Origin: Aliirhizobium smilacinae
Lineage (GTDB): Bacteria > Pseudomonadota > Alphaproteobacteria > Rhizobiales > Rhizobiaceae
NCBI RefSeq assembly: GCF_006335145.1
Contig: NZ_VDMN01000001.1
Coordinates: 930,001 to 994,000 of the forward strand
Length of the DNA stretch: 64,000 nucleotides
Direction: 5' to 3'
Shown here in pieces: positions 51,376 to 61,090 of the stretch. The translations under genes were made by a program, and so were the position numbers. Position 1 is the first letter of the stretch. Every line of letters starts with the position of its first letter. The notes under the pieces are model-generated. The model worked only from the letters and a program-made list of their open reading frames with translations. It searched no databases and was not told the origin of the DNA.

Positions 51376-51770
51376 CGGATACCTCCACAACGCGATGAAC
51401 CCAGCACATCGAGCCGAAGGCCGGTTCGGCTTTCGGACGCAGGATGTGCAAGTCTATTTGCTGCGGCGCCAATAGCCACGGAATCGGATGCTGGCGCAGC
51501 AGTGCAGGCTCTCGACGAAGAGCCGACCAAACAGGATCCGTCCAACCACTGACCTGGGGAGGCGGTGCACATCATGCGCGCTTGAGAGCAAGGGGGTATC
51601 TCGAATGTCCCGGCTCCGATTGTAGACCGCTGCTTTATAATAAAATCTTACGTTGTATCGCCATTCGCAAACTTCACGACAATATGTCGCATTCTCCATT
51701 CAAATGGTGGTCACACTGCCGATGGGGAGACGCGACCGGAGTTTTATCGCATGAAGGGCGAGCGCAAAAG
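51376..51770. other. Intergenic region between chemoreceptors 2 and 3
   Basis: 395 bp without a recognisable gene; it should hold the promoter of the second chemoreceptor gene. An AT-rich part lies near 51635-51660. Confidence 0.4.
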
Positions 51771-51803
51771 AAAAGGCCGCAGACTTGATGCCTGCGGCCT
51801 TTT
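51771..51803. terminator. Terminator of the third chemoreceptor gene
   Basis: AAAAGGCCGCAG (51771-51782) and CTGCGGCCTTTT (51792-51803) pair over a 9-nt loop, with T runs readable on both strands. It lies 40 bp beyond the stop at 51843 on the minus strand and can also stop plus-strand transcription. Confidence 0.85.
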
Positions 51804-51842
51804 TTCATTGTGCAAATGGATACTTATCAGAAGGAGCGAGGC

Positions 51843-53765
51843 TTAAAACTCTTCCCAGCTGTCGTTCTTGACAGCTGCGTTGCCGGAGAAGGCACCGGCC
51901 AGTTTGCGGCCAAGAGCGCGCGCCGGCGATGCGGCAGGCTTTTCGTTCGCCTGAACCGCGCGGGCCGTCGACCGGTAGGTCTGAACCGACAGCTTGAACT
52001 GGGCGAGAAGTGCGTTCAGCGATGCGGCGTCGCGGGCAAGACCGTGGCTTGCAGCTGTCTGTTCTTCGACCATGGCCGCATTCTTCTGCGTGTCCTGATC
52101 CATCGTGTTGACCGCGGTGTTGATCTGCTGCAGGCCGGAAGACTGTTCCTGGGCGCTCTCGACGATCGCATTGACGTTGCGGTTGATCTCCTGGACTTCG
52201 CCGACGATCGTCTGCAGCGCCTTGCCGGTTTCGCCAACGAGATGCACGCCGTTCTGGACCTGCTCGTTCGACGCGTTGATCAGCGTCTTGATCTCCTTGG
52301 CAGCGTTTGCAGAACGCTGGGCAAGCTCACGAACTTCCTGGGCGACAACTGCAAAGCCCTTGCCGGCTTCACCAGCGCGCGCGGCTTCGACACCGGCGTT
52401 GAGTGCCAGAAGGTTGGTCTGGAAGGCGATGTCATCGATGACACCGATGATGTTGCCGATCTCGCCGGACGACTTTTCGATGGCTTCCATCGCCTGGACG
52501 GCCTTCTGCACGACTTCGCCGGATTTTTCGGCGCCCTGACGGGTGCGGGCAACCAGATTGCCGGCTTCGGTGGCGCGGCGGGCAGCGTCCTTGACCGTGG
52601 TGGTGATCTCTTCCAGAGCAGCGGCCGTTTCTTCGACGGAAGCAGCCTGCTGTTCGGTGCGCTTGGCAAGGTCGTCGGCAGCCGACTTGATCTCGGCCGA
52701 ACCGGCTTCGATGCTGCGGGCGTTTTCGGCGACCTGTTCAAGAGCGGCCTGAAGTTTTGAGGCCGAGGCGTTGAAGTCGTTGCGGACGCCATCGAGCGCT
52801 ACCGTGAACGGCTGTTCGATGCGGTACGAGACGTTGCCATCGGACAGCTGGCTCAGAGCCTGGGCGATATGATCGACGGCAAACTTGACGTCGCCGGCTT
52901 CGCGGGCCTTGGTGGCCTCGCGTTCGATATGCTCTTTTTCCGACAGGCTGCGGTTGGCGTCGGCTTCCTGCTCAAGGCGGGTGCGCTCGAGAGCGTTATG
53001 GCGGAAGACTTCGACGGCTTCGGCCATCTGGCCAATTTCGTCCTTGCGATCGAGGCCGTCGATTTCGGCGCGGGTTTCGCCCGAGGCAAGCGAGGCCATG
53101 CGTTCACGCAGGCGGGCCATCGGGGCGGTGATGCCCTTCTGAGCAATCGTCAATGCCAGCACGATGGCAACGGCAATTCCAATGAGCATGCCGATGATGG
53201 CAAACTTGATGGTCGAGGAGACTTCGGCCGACAGGCGATCGGCACCGTTCTTGATCAGTTCAGCCATGGCACCGTTGTTAGCGCCGAATTTCGGCGACAG
53301 TTCAACAATCGCCTTGTCGAGATCGGACGACAGCGTGCTTACCTTGGCTGCATCACCGGCGATATGAGCCTTGAGCAGATCGTCGCCGATCGCCTTCAGC
53401 TTGTCGGCACCGACAACCAGCTCGTCGATCGCGGCCTTGCGGCTCGGGACGATACCCGGGATCTGGGTCAGACGATCACGTGCACCGGTGATCTCCTTGG
53501 AGAAGCGGCCGGAGAGATCCTTGAAGGTCTCGGACTGCGGATCCTGCGCCATTGCGCGGCTCAGCCAGGTCGTTGCCGTCCACATGCCGGCAGCACCGCG
53601 AGGGCCGAAGGTCGCTGCATTGCTCTCGTTCTGCAAGAAATTCGAGTAGGACTCGTTGGCGGCGCTGAAGCGCTGGGTCACGAACAACAGGCCAGCGAGT
53701 GAAATAACGCCAAGGATGGCGATCGCCATCAGAAACTTGGTCTTGATCTTTAAATTCTTGAGCAT
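51843..53765 (-). CDS. Methyl-accepting chemotaxis protein 3 of 3
   Basis: 640-residue chemoreceptor paralog: TM1 about residues 10-30, sensor about 31-185, TM2 about 186-208, HAMP ([21 protein letters not shown]), signalling tip [21 protein letters not shown] and C-terminal KNDSWEEF. The sensor domain keeps [20 protein letters not shown] in common with copy 2. The DNA of its signalling domain differs from copies 1 and 2 mainly at silent positions. Start ATG 53765 follows GAAGG. Confidence 0.95.
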   Translation of the reverse strand: MLKNLKIKTKFLMAIAILGVISLAGLLFVTQRFSAANESYSNFLQNESNAATFGPRGAAGMWTATTWLSRAMAQDPQSETFKDLSGRFSKEITGARDRLTQIPGIVPSRKAAIDELVVGADKLKAIGDDLLKAHIAGDAAKVSTLSSDLDKAIVELSPKFGANNGAMAELIKNGADRLSAEVSSTIKFAIIGMLIGIAVAIVLALTIAQKGITAPMARLRERMASLASGETRAEIDGLDRKDEIGQMAEAVEVFRHNALERTRLEQEADANRSLSEKEHIEREATKAREAGDVKFAVDHIAQALSQLSDGNVSYRIEQPFTVALDGVRNDFNASASKLQAALEQVAENARSIEAGSAEIKSAADDLAKRTEQQAASVEETAAALEEITTTVKDAARRATEAGNLVARTRQGAEKSGEVVQKAVQAMEAIEKSSGEIGNIIGVIDDIAFQTNLLALNAGVEAARAGEAGKGFAVVAQEVRELAQRSANAAKEIKTLINASNEQVQNGVHLVGETGKALQTIVGEVQEINRNVNAIVESAQEQSSGLQQINTAVNTMDQDTQKNAAMVEEQTAASHGLARDAASLNALLAQFKLSVQTYRSTARAVQANEKPAASPARALGRKLAGAFSGNAAVKNDSWEEF

Positions 53766-54146
53766 GGGGGGACCTTCTCAGAAAAACTGAAAGCAATGCG
53801 ATTTGCGGGAGGAGATACAGGAACCGTCCTTGACGGTGCACATCATGCGCGCGGGAAGATCGGCCGAGCGATCACGTTGTCCTGTGAAAACATTAAAGCG
53901 GGTTTCATAAAAAAATTCTTACATTTGCTGCAGCGCATTAAAGTTTTTAGCAAATGTGAGGAACGTCCAGAGATTCCGACCTTTGGGCCTTTAATCCCTC
54001 CTTAATCATGGGGTTAGAACGTCTGAATTTTATGTTGCAGCGCACAACATGACGACGCTAACAGGGCGCACAGGCCATGATTGCCGCCTCCCGCAGACCG
54101 GGCAGATTGATATGAAATCAACGACTATTATCGAAGGAATTTTCCA
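53766..54146. other. Divergent intergenic region, chemoreceptor 3 and SMP-30 gene
   Basis: 381 bp containing both promoters. A 6-bp dyad, ATGTTG (54032-54037) and CAACAT (54045-54050), lies 97 bp before the lactonase-like gene and could be a regulator site. No gene seen. Confidence 0.4.
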
Positions 54147-55190
54147 GTGGATCTTAGCCGCCGCAACCTCATGACATTCGGTGCCGTCGCAGCAGCAACT
54201 GCCGTCACCACCAAGATCGCCTCCGCGCAGGCAATCGGCTTCACCCCCTCCCCGATCTATCCCGATCCGGCTATCCAGGTTCTCGACCCGAGCTTCGCGA
54301 AATACCGCGTTGCCAGCGCCTCGCTGGAACAGGTCGCAACCGGCGCACGCTGGCTGGAAGGCCCGGTCTATTTCGGCGACGGAAAATATCTGCTGGTCAG
54401 CGATATCCCGAACAACCGGGTGATGAAGTTCGACGAGACAAACGAGACCTGGAGCGTGTTCGATGCCAATTCGAACTACGCCAACGGTCATGCACGCGAT
54501 CTGCAGGGTCGCCTGCTCGCCTGCGAACACCTGACCCGCCGCGTCACCCGTACCGAGCATGACGGCTCGACCACGGTTCTGGCCGACAATTACAAGGGCA
54601 AGAAGCTCAACTCGCCGAACGACATCGTCTGCAAGTCGGACGGCTCGATCTGGTTCACCGACCCGCCATTCGGCATTGCCGGCGAATGGGAAGGCGAAAA
54701 GGCCGAGGCCGAGCTGCCGCATTCCGTCTACCGCATCTCGCCGGAAGGCGCGCTGGAACTCGTTACCGACGAATTGAAGGGACCGAACGGTCTTGCTTTC
54801 TCGGAAGACGAGAAGAAGCTCTATGTCGTCGAAGGCCGTGCAGCGCCTTATCGCATCGTCTGGTCCTATGATGTGGCCAAGGACGGCAAGACGCTGTCCA
54901 ACAAAAAAGCGCTGATCACCGCCGACGACAATGGCGGTCTCGACGGGTTCAAGGTCGATGTCGATGGAAACCTGTGGTGCGGCTGGGGTTCTTCTGGTGC
55001 GGCCGGCGCCAAGCCTGAAGAGCTGAACGGAGTGAAAATCTTCAACAAGGACGGCAAGGCGATCGGCTTCATCAAGCTGCCGGAGCGTTGCCCGAACCTC
55101 GTTTTCGGCGGCAAGAAGAAGAACCGCCTCTACATGGCATCCAGTCACTCGGTCTACGCGCTTTATGTCGAGACCCGCGGCGCCGTCTGA
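54147..55190 (+). CDS. Tat-exported SMP-30/gluconolactonase-like protein
   Basis: 347 residues starting at GTG 54147 after AAGGAA. The leader has a twin-arginine motif (SRRNLMTFG, residues 4-12) and a hydrophobic stretch, so folded export through Tat is likely. The rest is the six-bladed SMP-30/LRE beta propeller, with WLEGPVYF, LNSPNDIVCKSDGSIWFTDPPFG and the metal-ligand Asn/Asp in LKGPNGLAFS and DGFKVDVDGNLW. Family members hydrolyse sugar lactones such as gluconolactone; periplasmic action fits the Tat signal. A perfect terminator follows. Confidence 0.92.
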   Translation: MDLSRRNLMTFGAVAAATAVTTKIASAQAIGFTPSPIYPDPAIQVLDPSFAKYRVASASLEQVATGARWLEGPVYFGDGKYLLVSDIPNNRVMKFDETNETWSVFDANSNYANGHARDLQGRLLACEHLTRRVTRTEHDGSTTVLADNYKGKKLNSPNDIVCKSDGSIWFTDPPFGIAGEWEGEKAEAELPHSVYRISPEGALELVTDELKGPNGLAFSEDEKKLYVVEGRAAPYRIVWSYDVAKDGKTLSNKKALITADDNGGLDGFKVDVDGNLWCGWGSSGAAGAKPEELNGVKIFNKDGKAIGFIKLPERCPNLVFGGKKKNRLYMASSHSVYALYVETRGAV

Positions 55191-55215
55191 TAGCGTCCTA
55201 CTTTACTGCAAAAAC

Positions 55216-55245
55216 CAAACGGGCCGGAGAAATCCGGCCCGTTTG
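55216..55245 (+). terminator. Terminator after the SMP-30 gene
   Basis: Perfect 13-bp stem (CAAACGGGCCGGA at 55216-55228, complement at 55233-55245) with a GAAA tetraloop, 26 bp past the stop. Confidence 0.85.
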
Positions 55246-55357
55246 CATTCCGTCTGAACGCAAACGGCGTGGGGCGATCAGCGCATTCATGAGCCGGTTA
55301 TATTCAGGCAGGAGAAAGGTTACCGTAGAATTGTCACATTGAGCGGTTCCAAGCTTT

Positions 55358-55380
55358 GCAGCTTGACGATCGCAAGCTGC
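55358..55380. other. Hairpin in the uppP upstream region
   Basis: GCAGCTTG (55358-55365) and CAAGCTGC (55373-55380) form a perfect 8-bp stem with a 7-nt loop, 85 bp before the uppP start. It may lie in the untranslated leader and affect expression, or be an operator. Confidence 0.35.
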
Positions 55381-55464
55381 CGGACCTATGCAAACATGAT
55401 TTCCAGCCTGCCCCGGAAATCTCGTCTCAATCCTTGAAGCCTATCCCCAATCTTCGGAGCTGCC

Positions 55465-56298
55465 ATGAGCGTGAGTTGGACTGATGCCGCCATCCTTGGA
55501 CTTGTCCAGGGACTGACCGAATTCCTGCCGGTTTCCTCCAGCGCGCATTTGCGCGTTCTTGGCGAGTTCCTGCCGTCGGGTACCGACCCCGGCGCGGCAT
55601 TCACGGCCATCACTCAGCTCGGCACCGAGACTGCCGTACTCGTCTACTTCTGGAAGGACATCATCAACATCGCCACCGCCTGGCTGCGTCAGGTGTTCAG
55701 GCTCGGCGCTTACGACAAGGATGCGGCCCGCATGGGCTGGCTGATCATCATCGGCTCGTTGCCGATCATCATCCTTGGGCTTGGCTTCAAGGATCAGATC
55801 GAACACGGCCTGCGCAACATGTATATCACCGCCGTGATGCTGATCGTCTTCGGCCTGATCCTCGGCTGGGCCGACCGGATCGGCAAGAAGAAATATGCGT
55901 TGAAGCAGTTGATCTGGCGCGACGGCATCATCTTCGGTTTCGCGCAAGCGATGGCGCTGATCCCCGGCGTCTCGCGGTCTGGCGGCACGATCACCGCCGG
56001 ATTGCTGATGGGCTACACGCGTGAAGCAGCCGCCCGCTATTCCTTCCTGCTCGCCGTGCCGGCTGTGTTCGGCTCCGGGTTCTATCAGCTCATCAAGACG
56101 ATGGGCGAAGATACGGCGGTCGCTGCCGGCCCGACCGCACTTGCAACGCTGATCGCCTTCGTCGTCGGTTACGCTGTCATCGTCTGGTTCCTGAAACTGG
56201 TCTCGACCAGAAGCTACATGCCATTTGTCTGGTACCGCGTCGTTATCGGCGTGGTGCTGCTTGGACTGCTCGGGTTCGGATATGTCAACCCGATCTAG
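55465..56298 (+). CDS. uppP: Undecaprenyl-diphosphatase
   Basis: 277-residue inner-membrane enzyme (BacA/UppP) that dephosphorylates undecaprenyl diphosphate to recycle the lipid carrier of peptidoglycan and other glycans. Both family signatures are present: [15 protein letters not shown] (about residues 15-29, with the catalytic Glu) and PGVSRSGGT (about 168-176, with the catalytic Arg/Ser). About eight membrane helices. Loss or copy number of such genes alters bacitracin resistance in other bacteria. Confidence 0.96.
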   Translation: MSVSWTDAAILGLVQGLTEFLPVSSSAHLRVLGEFLPSGTDPGAAFTAITQLGTETAVLVYFWKDIINIATAWLRQVFRLGAYDKDAARMGWLIIIGSLPIIILGLGFKDQIEHGLRNMYITAVMLIVFGLILGWADRIGKKKYALKQLIWRDGIIFGFAQAMALIPGVSRSGGTITAGLLMGYTREAAARYSFLLAVPAVFGSGFYQLIKTMGEDTAVAAGPTALATLIAFVVGYAVIVWFLKLVSTRSYMPFVWYRVVIGVVLLGLLGFGYVNPI

Positions 56299-56419
56299 AA
56301 GGATACCCGCATTGTGAGAGGGGGCCCACATCAATGCCCCGGCTCATTCGCCTTCGGTCGTCACCGGCGGCGAATAGTCTGATGAGAGCTCGTTCCGACA
56401 AAGCTGTTGTCTTTTTTGC

Positions 56420-57490
56420 TTATGCTGAAAGACGCGCCTCCAGAACCATGTTGAACGGGCCTGTGATCGTCCTCCTGACATGAGTGAAGCCACCCGAATG
56501 GATGACTTCCGCGAGTTTCGCCTCGCCCGCCTGCGCACCCAGGCCTTCGCCGACTTCCTGATCGAGCGAGGTCGGGACACAGATCATCGTCGACGCATTG
56601 TAATAGAGGCGACCGACGGGGTTCATGTTGTTTTCGGGGAGATCGCCTGCGACAGGCTCCACGATCATCCATGTCCCGTCTTTCTTGAGGATTAGGCGCA
56701 TATGGTCGGCGCAGCCCCGCGGATCGCCCATGTCATGCAGACAGTCAAAACTGGTCACTAGGTCATAGCCGGTTTCCTCGATATCCTTGGCTGCTGCCGC
56801 GACAAACTTGACCCGATCATCCACTCCGTGGGACTGCGCATGGCTATTGGCCTCCACGATCGACGGCTCGTGGAAGTCATAACCGACGAAGCTTGAATTC
56901 GGGTATGCCTTGGCCATCAAGATTGTCGAGAAGCCGACACCGCATCCAACATCAGCCACCCTTGCGCCTACCCTGAGCTTGTCCTCGACGCCCCTTAGAG
57001 CAGGCAGCCACGTCTGAACGATATTGTTGACGTAGCCCGGGCGGAAAAACGCTCCAGTTGCGCAGAACAGGCATCCCGCAGAATCTCCCCACCGGACGCC
57101 GGCACCGGTCCGGAATGATCGTTCAACCTTTCGTTCTCCTTCGATCATCGCAGCCACGAGATCAAAGGCTCCTTCGAGGTATACGGGGCTATCCTGGTTG
57201 ACGAACACCATCGCCTGCTCGGGCGAAAGACTGAACATGCGGGTGCCACTGTCATAGTCTATATATCCATTGGCAGCCTGTGCGAGTGCCCACTCTCTGA
57301 CGTATCGCTCGGACAGTCCACCTGCCTCGGTCGCCAGATCCGCGGCGGTCGCAGGGCCAGCGCGATACAATGCCGTGAACAGACCTAGTCGCAGGCCAAT
57401 CCTGACGGTCGGGACGCTGAACGCTCCGCCGAGGTCGCCGAGCATTTTGCCGACGAAAGAATTAAGTTTGTTTTCATCAAGCTGTACCAT
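56420..57490 (-). CDS. SAM methyltransferase with winged-helix N terminus
   Basis: 356 residues. The N-terminal 100 residues look like a winged-helix/dimerisation domain as in Rv2258c-like and O-methyltransferase families (GLRLGLFTALYRAGPATAADLATE core GLFTALYRAGP). The Rossmann domain has motif I VADVGCGVGFST (about residues 176-187) and GYDFHEPS. ATG 57490 follows GGGAGGTAA; a TTG five codons upstream is disfavoured. Substrate unknown. An AT-rich dyad lies upstream at 57576-57601. Confidence 0.88.
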   Translation of the reverse strand: MVQLDENKLNSFVGKMLGDLGGAFSVPTVRIGLRLGLFTALYRAGPATAADLATEAGGLSERYVREWALAQAANGYIDYDSGTRMFSLSPEQAMVFVNQDSPVYLEGAFDLVAAMIEGERKVERSFRTGAGVRWGDSAGCLFCATGAFFRPGYVNNIVQTWLPALRGVEDKLRVGARVADVGCGVGFSTILMAKAYPNSSFVGYDFHEPSIVEANSHAQSHGVDDRVKFVAAAAKDIEETGYDLVTSFDCLHDMGDPRGCADHMRLILKKDGTWMIVEPVAGDLPENNMNPVGRLYYNASTMICVPTSLDQEVGEGLGAQAGEAKLAEVIHSGGFTHVRRTITGPFNMVLEARLSA

Positions 57491-57536
57491 GGCATTACCT
57501 CCCAAAAACCCATCATCCGAAAGGCAAGAAACTGGG

Positions 57537-57555
57537 GGAGCGCAAATGGCGCTCC
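57537..57555. other. Hairpin upstream of the methyltransferase gene
   Basis: GGAGCGC (57537-57543) and GCGCTCC (57549-57555) pair over a 5-nt loop, in the leader or promoter region of the minus-strand methyltransferase gene. Confidence 0.35.
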
Positions 57556-57575
57556 AACGAACGCTCGTACAGTGT

Positions 57576-57601
57576 AAAATATAGCTTAAAAGCCATATTT
57601 T
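57576..57601. promoter_or_regulatory. AT-rich interrupted palindrome
   Basis: AAAATAT (57576-57582) and ATATTTT (57595-57601) flank GCTT/AAGC, giving a 26-bp dyad with one mismatch, about 86 bp upstream of the methyltransferase start. It stands out against the GC-rich surroundings and overlaps likely -10 elements, so it is a candidate operator. Confidence 0.45.
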
Positions 57602-57739
57602 GTCACGTCAGGGACGATTTATGCCATTTTTCTGCAGGGGAATGAGCGCGTGGCGCGTGAGTTCGCGAAATACAACGGTGGGAGGGCATGCCAAAGATGA
57701 GAGACGTCAACTCAATCATGACCGCACAAAGGCCCTGCC

Positions 57740-59998
57740 TCAATCGTAAATCCGCTTAAGGTTCGCAACGCAGTCTAGTTCCTTCAGTTGCGAAAGAAGC
57801 TGATTGAGCTGACGCAAGTCCCAAACCTCGATTTCCATGGCGATCTCGGAAAAATCGTCGGCGCGATTGCTGCCCATGGCAAGGGTGCGGATGTTGATGT
57901 CGAGAGCGCCGATCGTCTTGGCGACGGTTGCCAGCGTGCCCGGTTCGTTAATCGTGTTGACTGCAAGCTTTGCCGGGAAGCGCGACTTGTTGGCTTCGTC
58001 GAGATCCCAGCGGACATCGATCCAGCGTTCCGGTTCGTCATCGAATTTCTGCAGCGCCGACGCCTGGATCGGGTAGATGGTGATACCCTTGCTCTTGCCC
58101 TCGTCCATGATGCCGACGATGCGGTCGCCGGGGACAGCGCCGCTCGGGGCGAAACGCACCTGGGTGTTGCTCGACAGGCCGCGGATCGGCAGAAGCGTCG
58201 AGACGAGCCCGGCAGCCTGGGCATTTTCCAGATCCGTCTGCGATCTCGCCGGCAGCTTGAACATCATGCCGGAGCCGCTCGGGACGTTGAACCAGCCCTC
58301 GTCTGTGGACGGCTTCACGGTGACGCGTTCGTCCTTGTAGTCCGGGAAGACGGCACGCAGCACGTCGAGCGAAGACAGTTCGCCGCGGCCGACGGAGGCG
58401 ATCGTATCCTCGACATCCTTTTGCGCCAGCCGGTGCAAAGCGGGCTTCAGCGCCTCGCGCGAAAAGGTCTTGCCGGCGCGCTCGAACGTGCGCTCGAGAA
58501 TACGGTGGCCGAGGCCGGCATATTGCTTGCGGATCGCCATGCGGGTGGCGCGGCGGATGGCGGAGCGGGCCTTGCCGGTAACGACGATCTCTTCCCAGGC
58601 GGCAGGCGGCACCTGCACGCCGGAACGGATGATCTCCACTTCGTCGCCATTGTTCAAACGGGTGACAAGCGGCATGATACGGCCGTTGATCTTGGCACCG
58701 ACGGTGGTGTCGCCGATATTGGTGTGGACCGCGTAGGCGAAATCGATCGGGGTTGCGCCGCGCGGCAGCGCGATCAGCTTGCCCTTCGGGGTAAAGCAGA
58801 AGACCTGATCCTGAAAAAGTTCGAGCTTGGTGTGTTCGAGGAACTCTTCCGGGTTGTCGCCTTCGGCAAGCGATTCGATCGTGTGGCGCAGCCAGGAATA
58901 GGCATTCGATTCCTTCGGCAGCAGCTCGTCGCTCTTGGCCGGTCCCCTGCCCGCGACGGACTGGCCGTCCTTGTAGAGCGTATGCGCGGCAATGCCGTAT
59001 TCGGCGATTTCCTGCATCAGCTGGGTGCGGATCTGCAGCTCGATACGCTGGCGCGACGGGCCGACGATCGTGGTGTGGATCGAGCGGTAGTCGTTCTGCT
59101 TCGGGTTGGAGATATAATCCTTGAACCGGCCGGGAACGACGCGCCAGCGGGTGTGGACGATACCGAGCGCCTTGTAGCAGCAAGCAATGTCGTCGACGAT
59201 GATGCGGAAGCCGTAGACATCCGACAGCTGCTCGAAAGAGAGCGACTTCGACTGCATCTTGCGGAAGACCGAATAGGGCTTCTTCTGCCGTCCCTTGACG
59301 AAGGTGCCGTTCAGGCCGTTGGCGACCAGCAGTTCGCGCAGCTCGTCCTCGATCTTCTTGATCAGGCCTTCGTTGCGGGCAGACAGATCCGCCAGGCGCT
59401 GCGTGACGGTCTCATAGGCTTCCGGGTTGATATACTGGAAGGACAGATCCTCCAGCTCATCGCGCATGTCCTGCATACCCATGCGGCCGGCAAGCGGCGC
59501 ATAGATTTCCATCGTCTCTTCGGAAATGCGTGCCTTCTGTTCGGCCTTCATATGATCGAGCGTACGCATGTTGTGCAGGCGATCGGCGAGCTTGACGAGT
59601 AGAACGCGGACGTCGTCGGAAATGGCGAGCAGCAGCTTGCGCAGGTTTTCGGCCTGCTTGGCCTTTTTCGACACGAGGTCGAGACGCTTCAGCTTGGTCA
59701 GGCCTTCGACGAGGCGGCCGATATCCTCGCCGAACAGTTCGTCGATCTCGGCGCGGGTGGCCGTCGTATCCTCGATCGTATCGTGGAGGAGAGCGACCGC
59801 GATGGTCGACTCGTCGAGATGCATGTCGGTGAGGATGGCCGCCACTTCGAGCGGATGGGAGATGTAGGGATCGCCGGAAGCACGTTTCTGCTGGCCATGC
59901 TTCTGCATGGCGTAAACGTAGGCTTTGTTGAGAAGAGCTTCATTGGCGTCGGGCTTGTATTTCTGCACCCGCTCAACGAGCTCGTACTGCCTCATCAT
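57740..59998 (-). CDS. rsh: Bifunctional (p)ppGpp synthetase/hydrolase
   Basis: 752-residue RelA/SpoT homolog, the single long stringent-response enzyme of rhizobia. HD hydrolase domain about residues 45-150 (HPLEVAAILTDM, ALLHDTIEDT), synthetase domain about 240-355 with DVYGFRIIV and YRSIHT, and the RFKD motif of the bifunctional type (charge RxKD), TGS domain about 395-455 (FTPKGKLIALPRGATPIDFAY) and a C-terminal ACT domain (about 670-750). Both catalytic halves look intact. Located next to rpoZ, as in related genomes. Confidence 0.97.
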   Translation of the reverse strand: MMRQYELVERVQKYKPDANEALLNKAYVYAMQKHGQQKRASGDPYISHPLEVAAILTDMHLDESTIAVALLHDTIEDTTATRAEIDELFGEDIGRLVEGLTKLKRLDLVSKKAKQAENLRKLLLAISDDVRVLLVKLADRLHNMRTLDHMKAEQKARISEETMEIYAPLAGRMGMQDMRDELEDLSFQYINPEAYETVTQRLADLSARNEGLIKKIEDELRELLVANGLNGTFVKGRQKKPYSVFRKMQSKSLSFEQLSDVYGFRIIVDDIACCYKALGIVHTRWRVVPGRFKDYISNPKQNDYRSIHTTIVGPSRQRIELQIRTQLMQEIAEYGIAAHTLYKDGQSVAGRGPAKSDELLPKESNAYSWLRHTIESLAEGDNPEEFLEHTKLELFQDQVFCFTPKGKLIALPRGATPIDFAYAVHTNIGDTTVGAKINGRIMPLVTRLNNGDEVEIIRSGVQVPPAAWEEIVVTGKARSAIRRATRMAIRKQYAGLGHRILERTFERAGKTFSREALKPALHRLAQKDVEDTIASVGRGELSSLDVLRAVFPDYKDERVTVKPSTDEGWFNVPSGSGMMFKLPARSQTDLENAQAAGLVSTLLPIRGLSSNTQVRFAPSGAVPGDRIVGIMDEGKSKGITIYPIQASALQKFDDEPERWIDVRWDLDEANKSRFPAKLAVNTINEPGTLATVAKTIGALDINIRTLAMGSNRADDFSEIAMEIEVWDLRQLNQLLSQLKELDCVANLKRIYD

Positions 59999-60173
59999 CC
60001 CTGGATATGCCTTTCCACCCTCGTGCGCGACAAAAGAAAATGGCGCGCCAACCGTGGGTTAGCGCAGCCATCATAATTGAGACAACCAGATTAGGGCGAT
60101 AGGATGAACGATACCTTGCCGCAGCGCACTATCATTCCGATCGGAGCAATTATTCCGGCCGGTTCATCCGGGC

Positions 60174-60203
60174 TCAGGCGAATATCGGTTGAAACTCGCC
60201 TGA
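60174..60203 (-). terminator. Hairpin after rpoZ
   Basis: TCAGGCGA (60174-60181) and TCGCCTGA (60196-60203) pair over a 14-nt loop just beyond the rpoZ stop on the minus strand. No T tract, so it may attenuate rather than end transcription into rsh. Confidence 0.5.
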
Positions 60204-60216
60204 CCACCTATGCCAA

Positions 60217-60621
60217 TCAGTAATCGTCGCTCTTTTCCGGCGGAACCAGGCCTTCGATACCGGCCAGCAGTTCTTCTTCCGACATCTGGTCGAAATTGAC
60301 GGTTTCCGAAGCATCTTCGTCGTCGGCATCGGATGCGACCGATACGCCGCCAGCGGCGATGAGAGCTGCCGGATCGGGCTCGGGCTCGTCGATTTCAACA
60401 TGCTTCTGCAGCGAATGGATCAGGTCTTCCTTCAGGTCGTCGGGAGACAGGGTCTCGTCGGCGATCTCGCGAAGGGCGACAACCGGGTTCTTGTCATTGT
60501 CGCGGTCGATGGTGATCGAGGCGCCCTGAGAAATCTGGCGAGCGCGGTGGCTTGCAAGCAGAACCAGTTCGAAACGGTTGTCGACTTTGTCAATGCAATC
60601 TTCTACTGTGACGCGGGCCAT
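60217..60621 (-). CDS. rpoZ: RNA polymerase omega subunit
   Basis: 134-residue small subunit that aids assembly of RNA polymerase and in other proteobacteria forms part of a ppGpp site. The N terminus [29 protein letters not shown] (core [18 protein letters not shown]) and [12 protein letters not shown] are diagnostic. The C terminus is acidic, as usual in alphaproteobacteria. 218 bp separate it from rsh. Confidence 0.97.
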   Translation of the reverse strand: MARVTVEDCIDKVDNRFELVLLASHRARQISQGASITIDRDNDKNPVVALREIADETLSPDDLKEDLIHSLQKHVEIDEPEPDPAALIAAGGVSVASDADDEDASETVNFDQMSEEELLAGIEGLVPPEKSDDY

Positions 60622-60662
60622 TGCCTGTCCTTTGCGGTCCTGGATTTCCGGAATTGATACGC

Positions 60663-60691
60663 CCGATACAGCTATCGGACGGGAAATTCAA
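60663..60691 (-). promoter_or_regulatory. Candidate rpoZ promoter
   Basis: Minus-strand TTGAAT (60686-60691) and TATCGG (60663-60668) are spaced by 17 bp, about 45-70 bp upstream of the rpoZ start. The -10 is a poor match to TATAAT, so confidence is modest. Confidence 0.35.
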
Positions 60692-61090
60692 GTTTTTCCT
60701 AACCCAGGACCATCTAAGTCGTGAGTTACGGGGCGTTTACTGAGGAGAAAACGCTTCATTCGAAGGCGCAAACCGGTGATGGGATGATCTCTATCAAGGC
60801 TTGCAGGCGAAGAAACGGGTGAGGTTCACCTGTTTATCCGGATATTATTCCGGCCAGTGCCGCGCCCGAGAACTCACAGTTGAATGGTCCGCGCTTTGGA
60901 CATGCGACTAAAGTGCCTGGGCAGGAGGACTATATTCAATCAGTAGGTGCTTGGAATATTGCTAATCGTACCATAAATGACAGATATATGAATAGTTCGT
61001 AATGTAAGAGAATTATTCCAATATCGTCGGTGCAACTTTTCGTTTTGCCGATACTCCCGCAAAGCGGGTATAAAAAAGGGATGGAGACAT
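60692..61090. other. Divergent intergenic region between rpoZ and the NYN gene
   Basis: About 400 bp; the part 60940-61040 is strongly AT-rich for this genome and should contain the NYN gene promoter. No gene or strong hairpin recognised. Confidence 0.4.

Noticed and set aside
47127..53765. Long near-identical DNA runs as a possible CRISPR or satellite repeat
   Set aside because: The repeats are coding and correspond to conserved chemoreceptor signalling domains.
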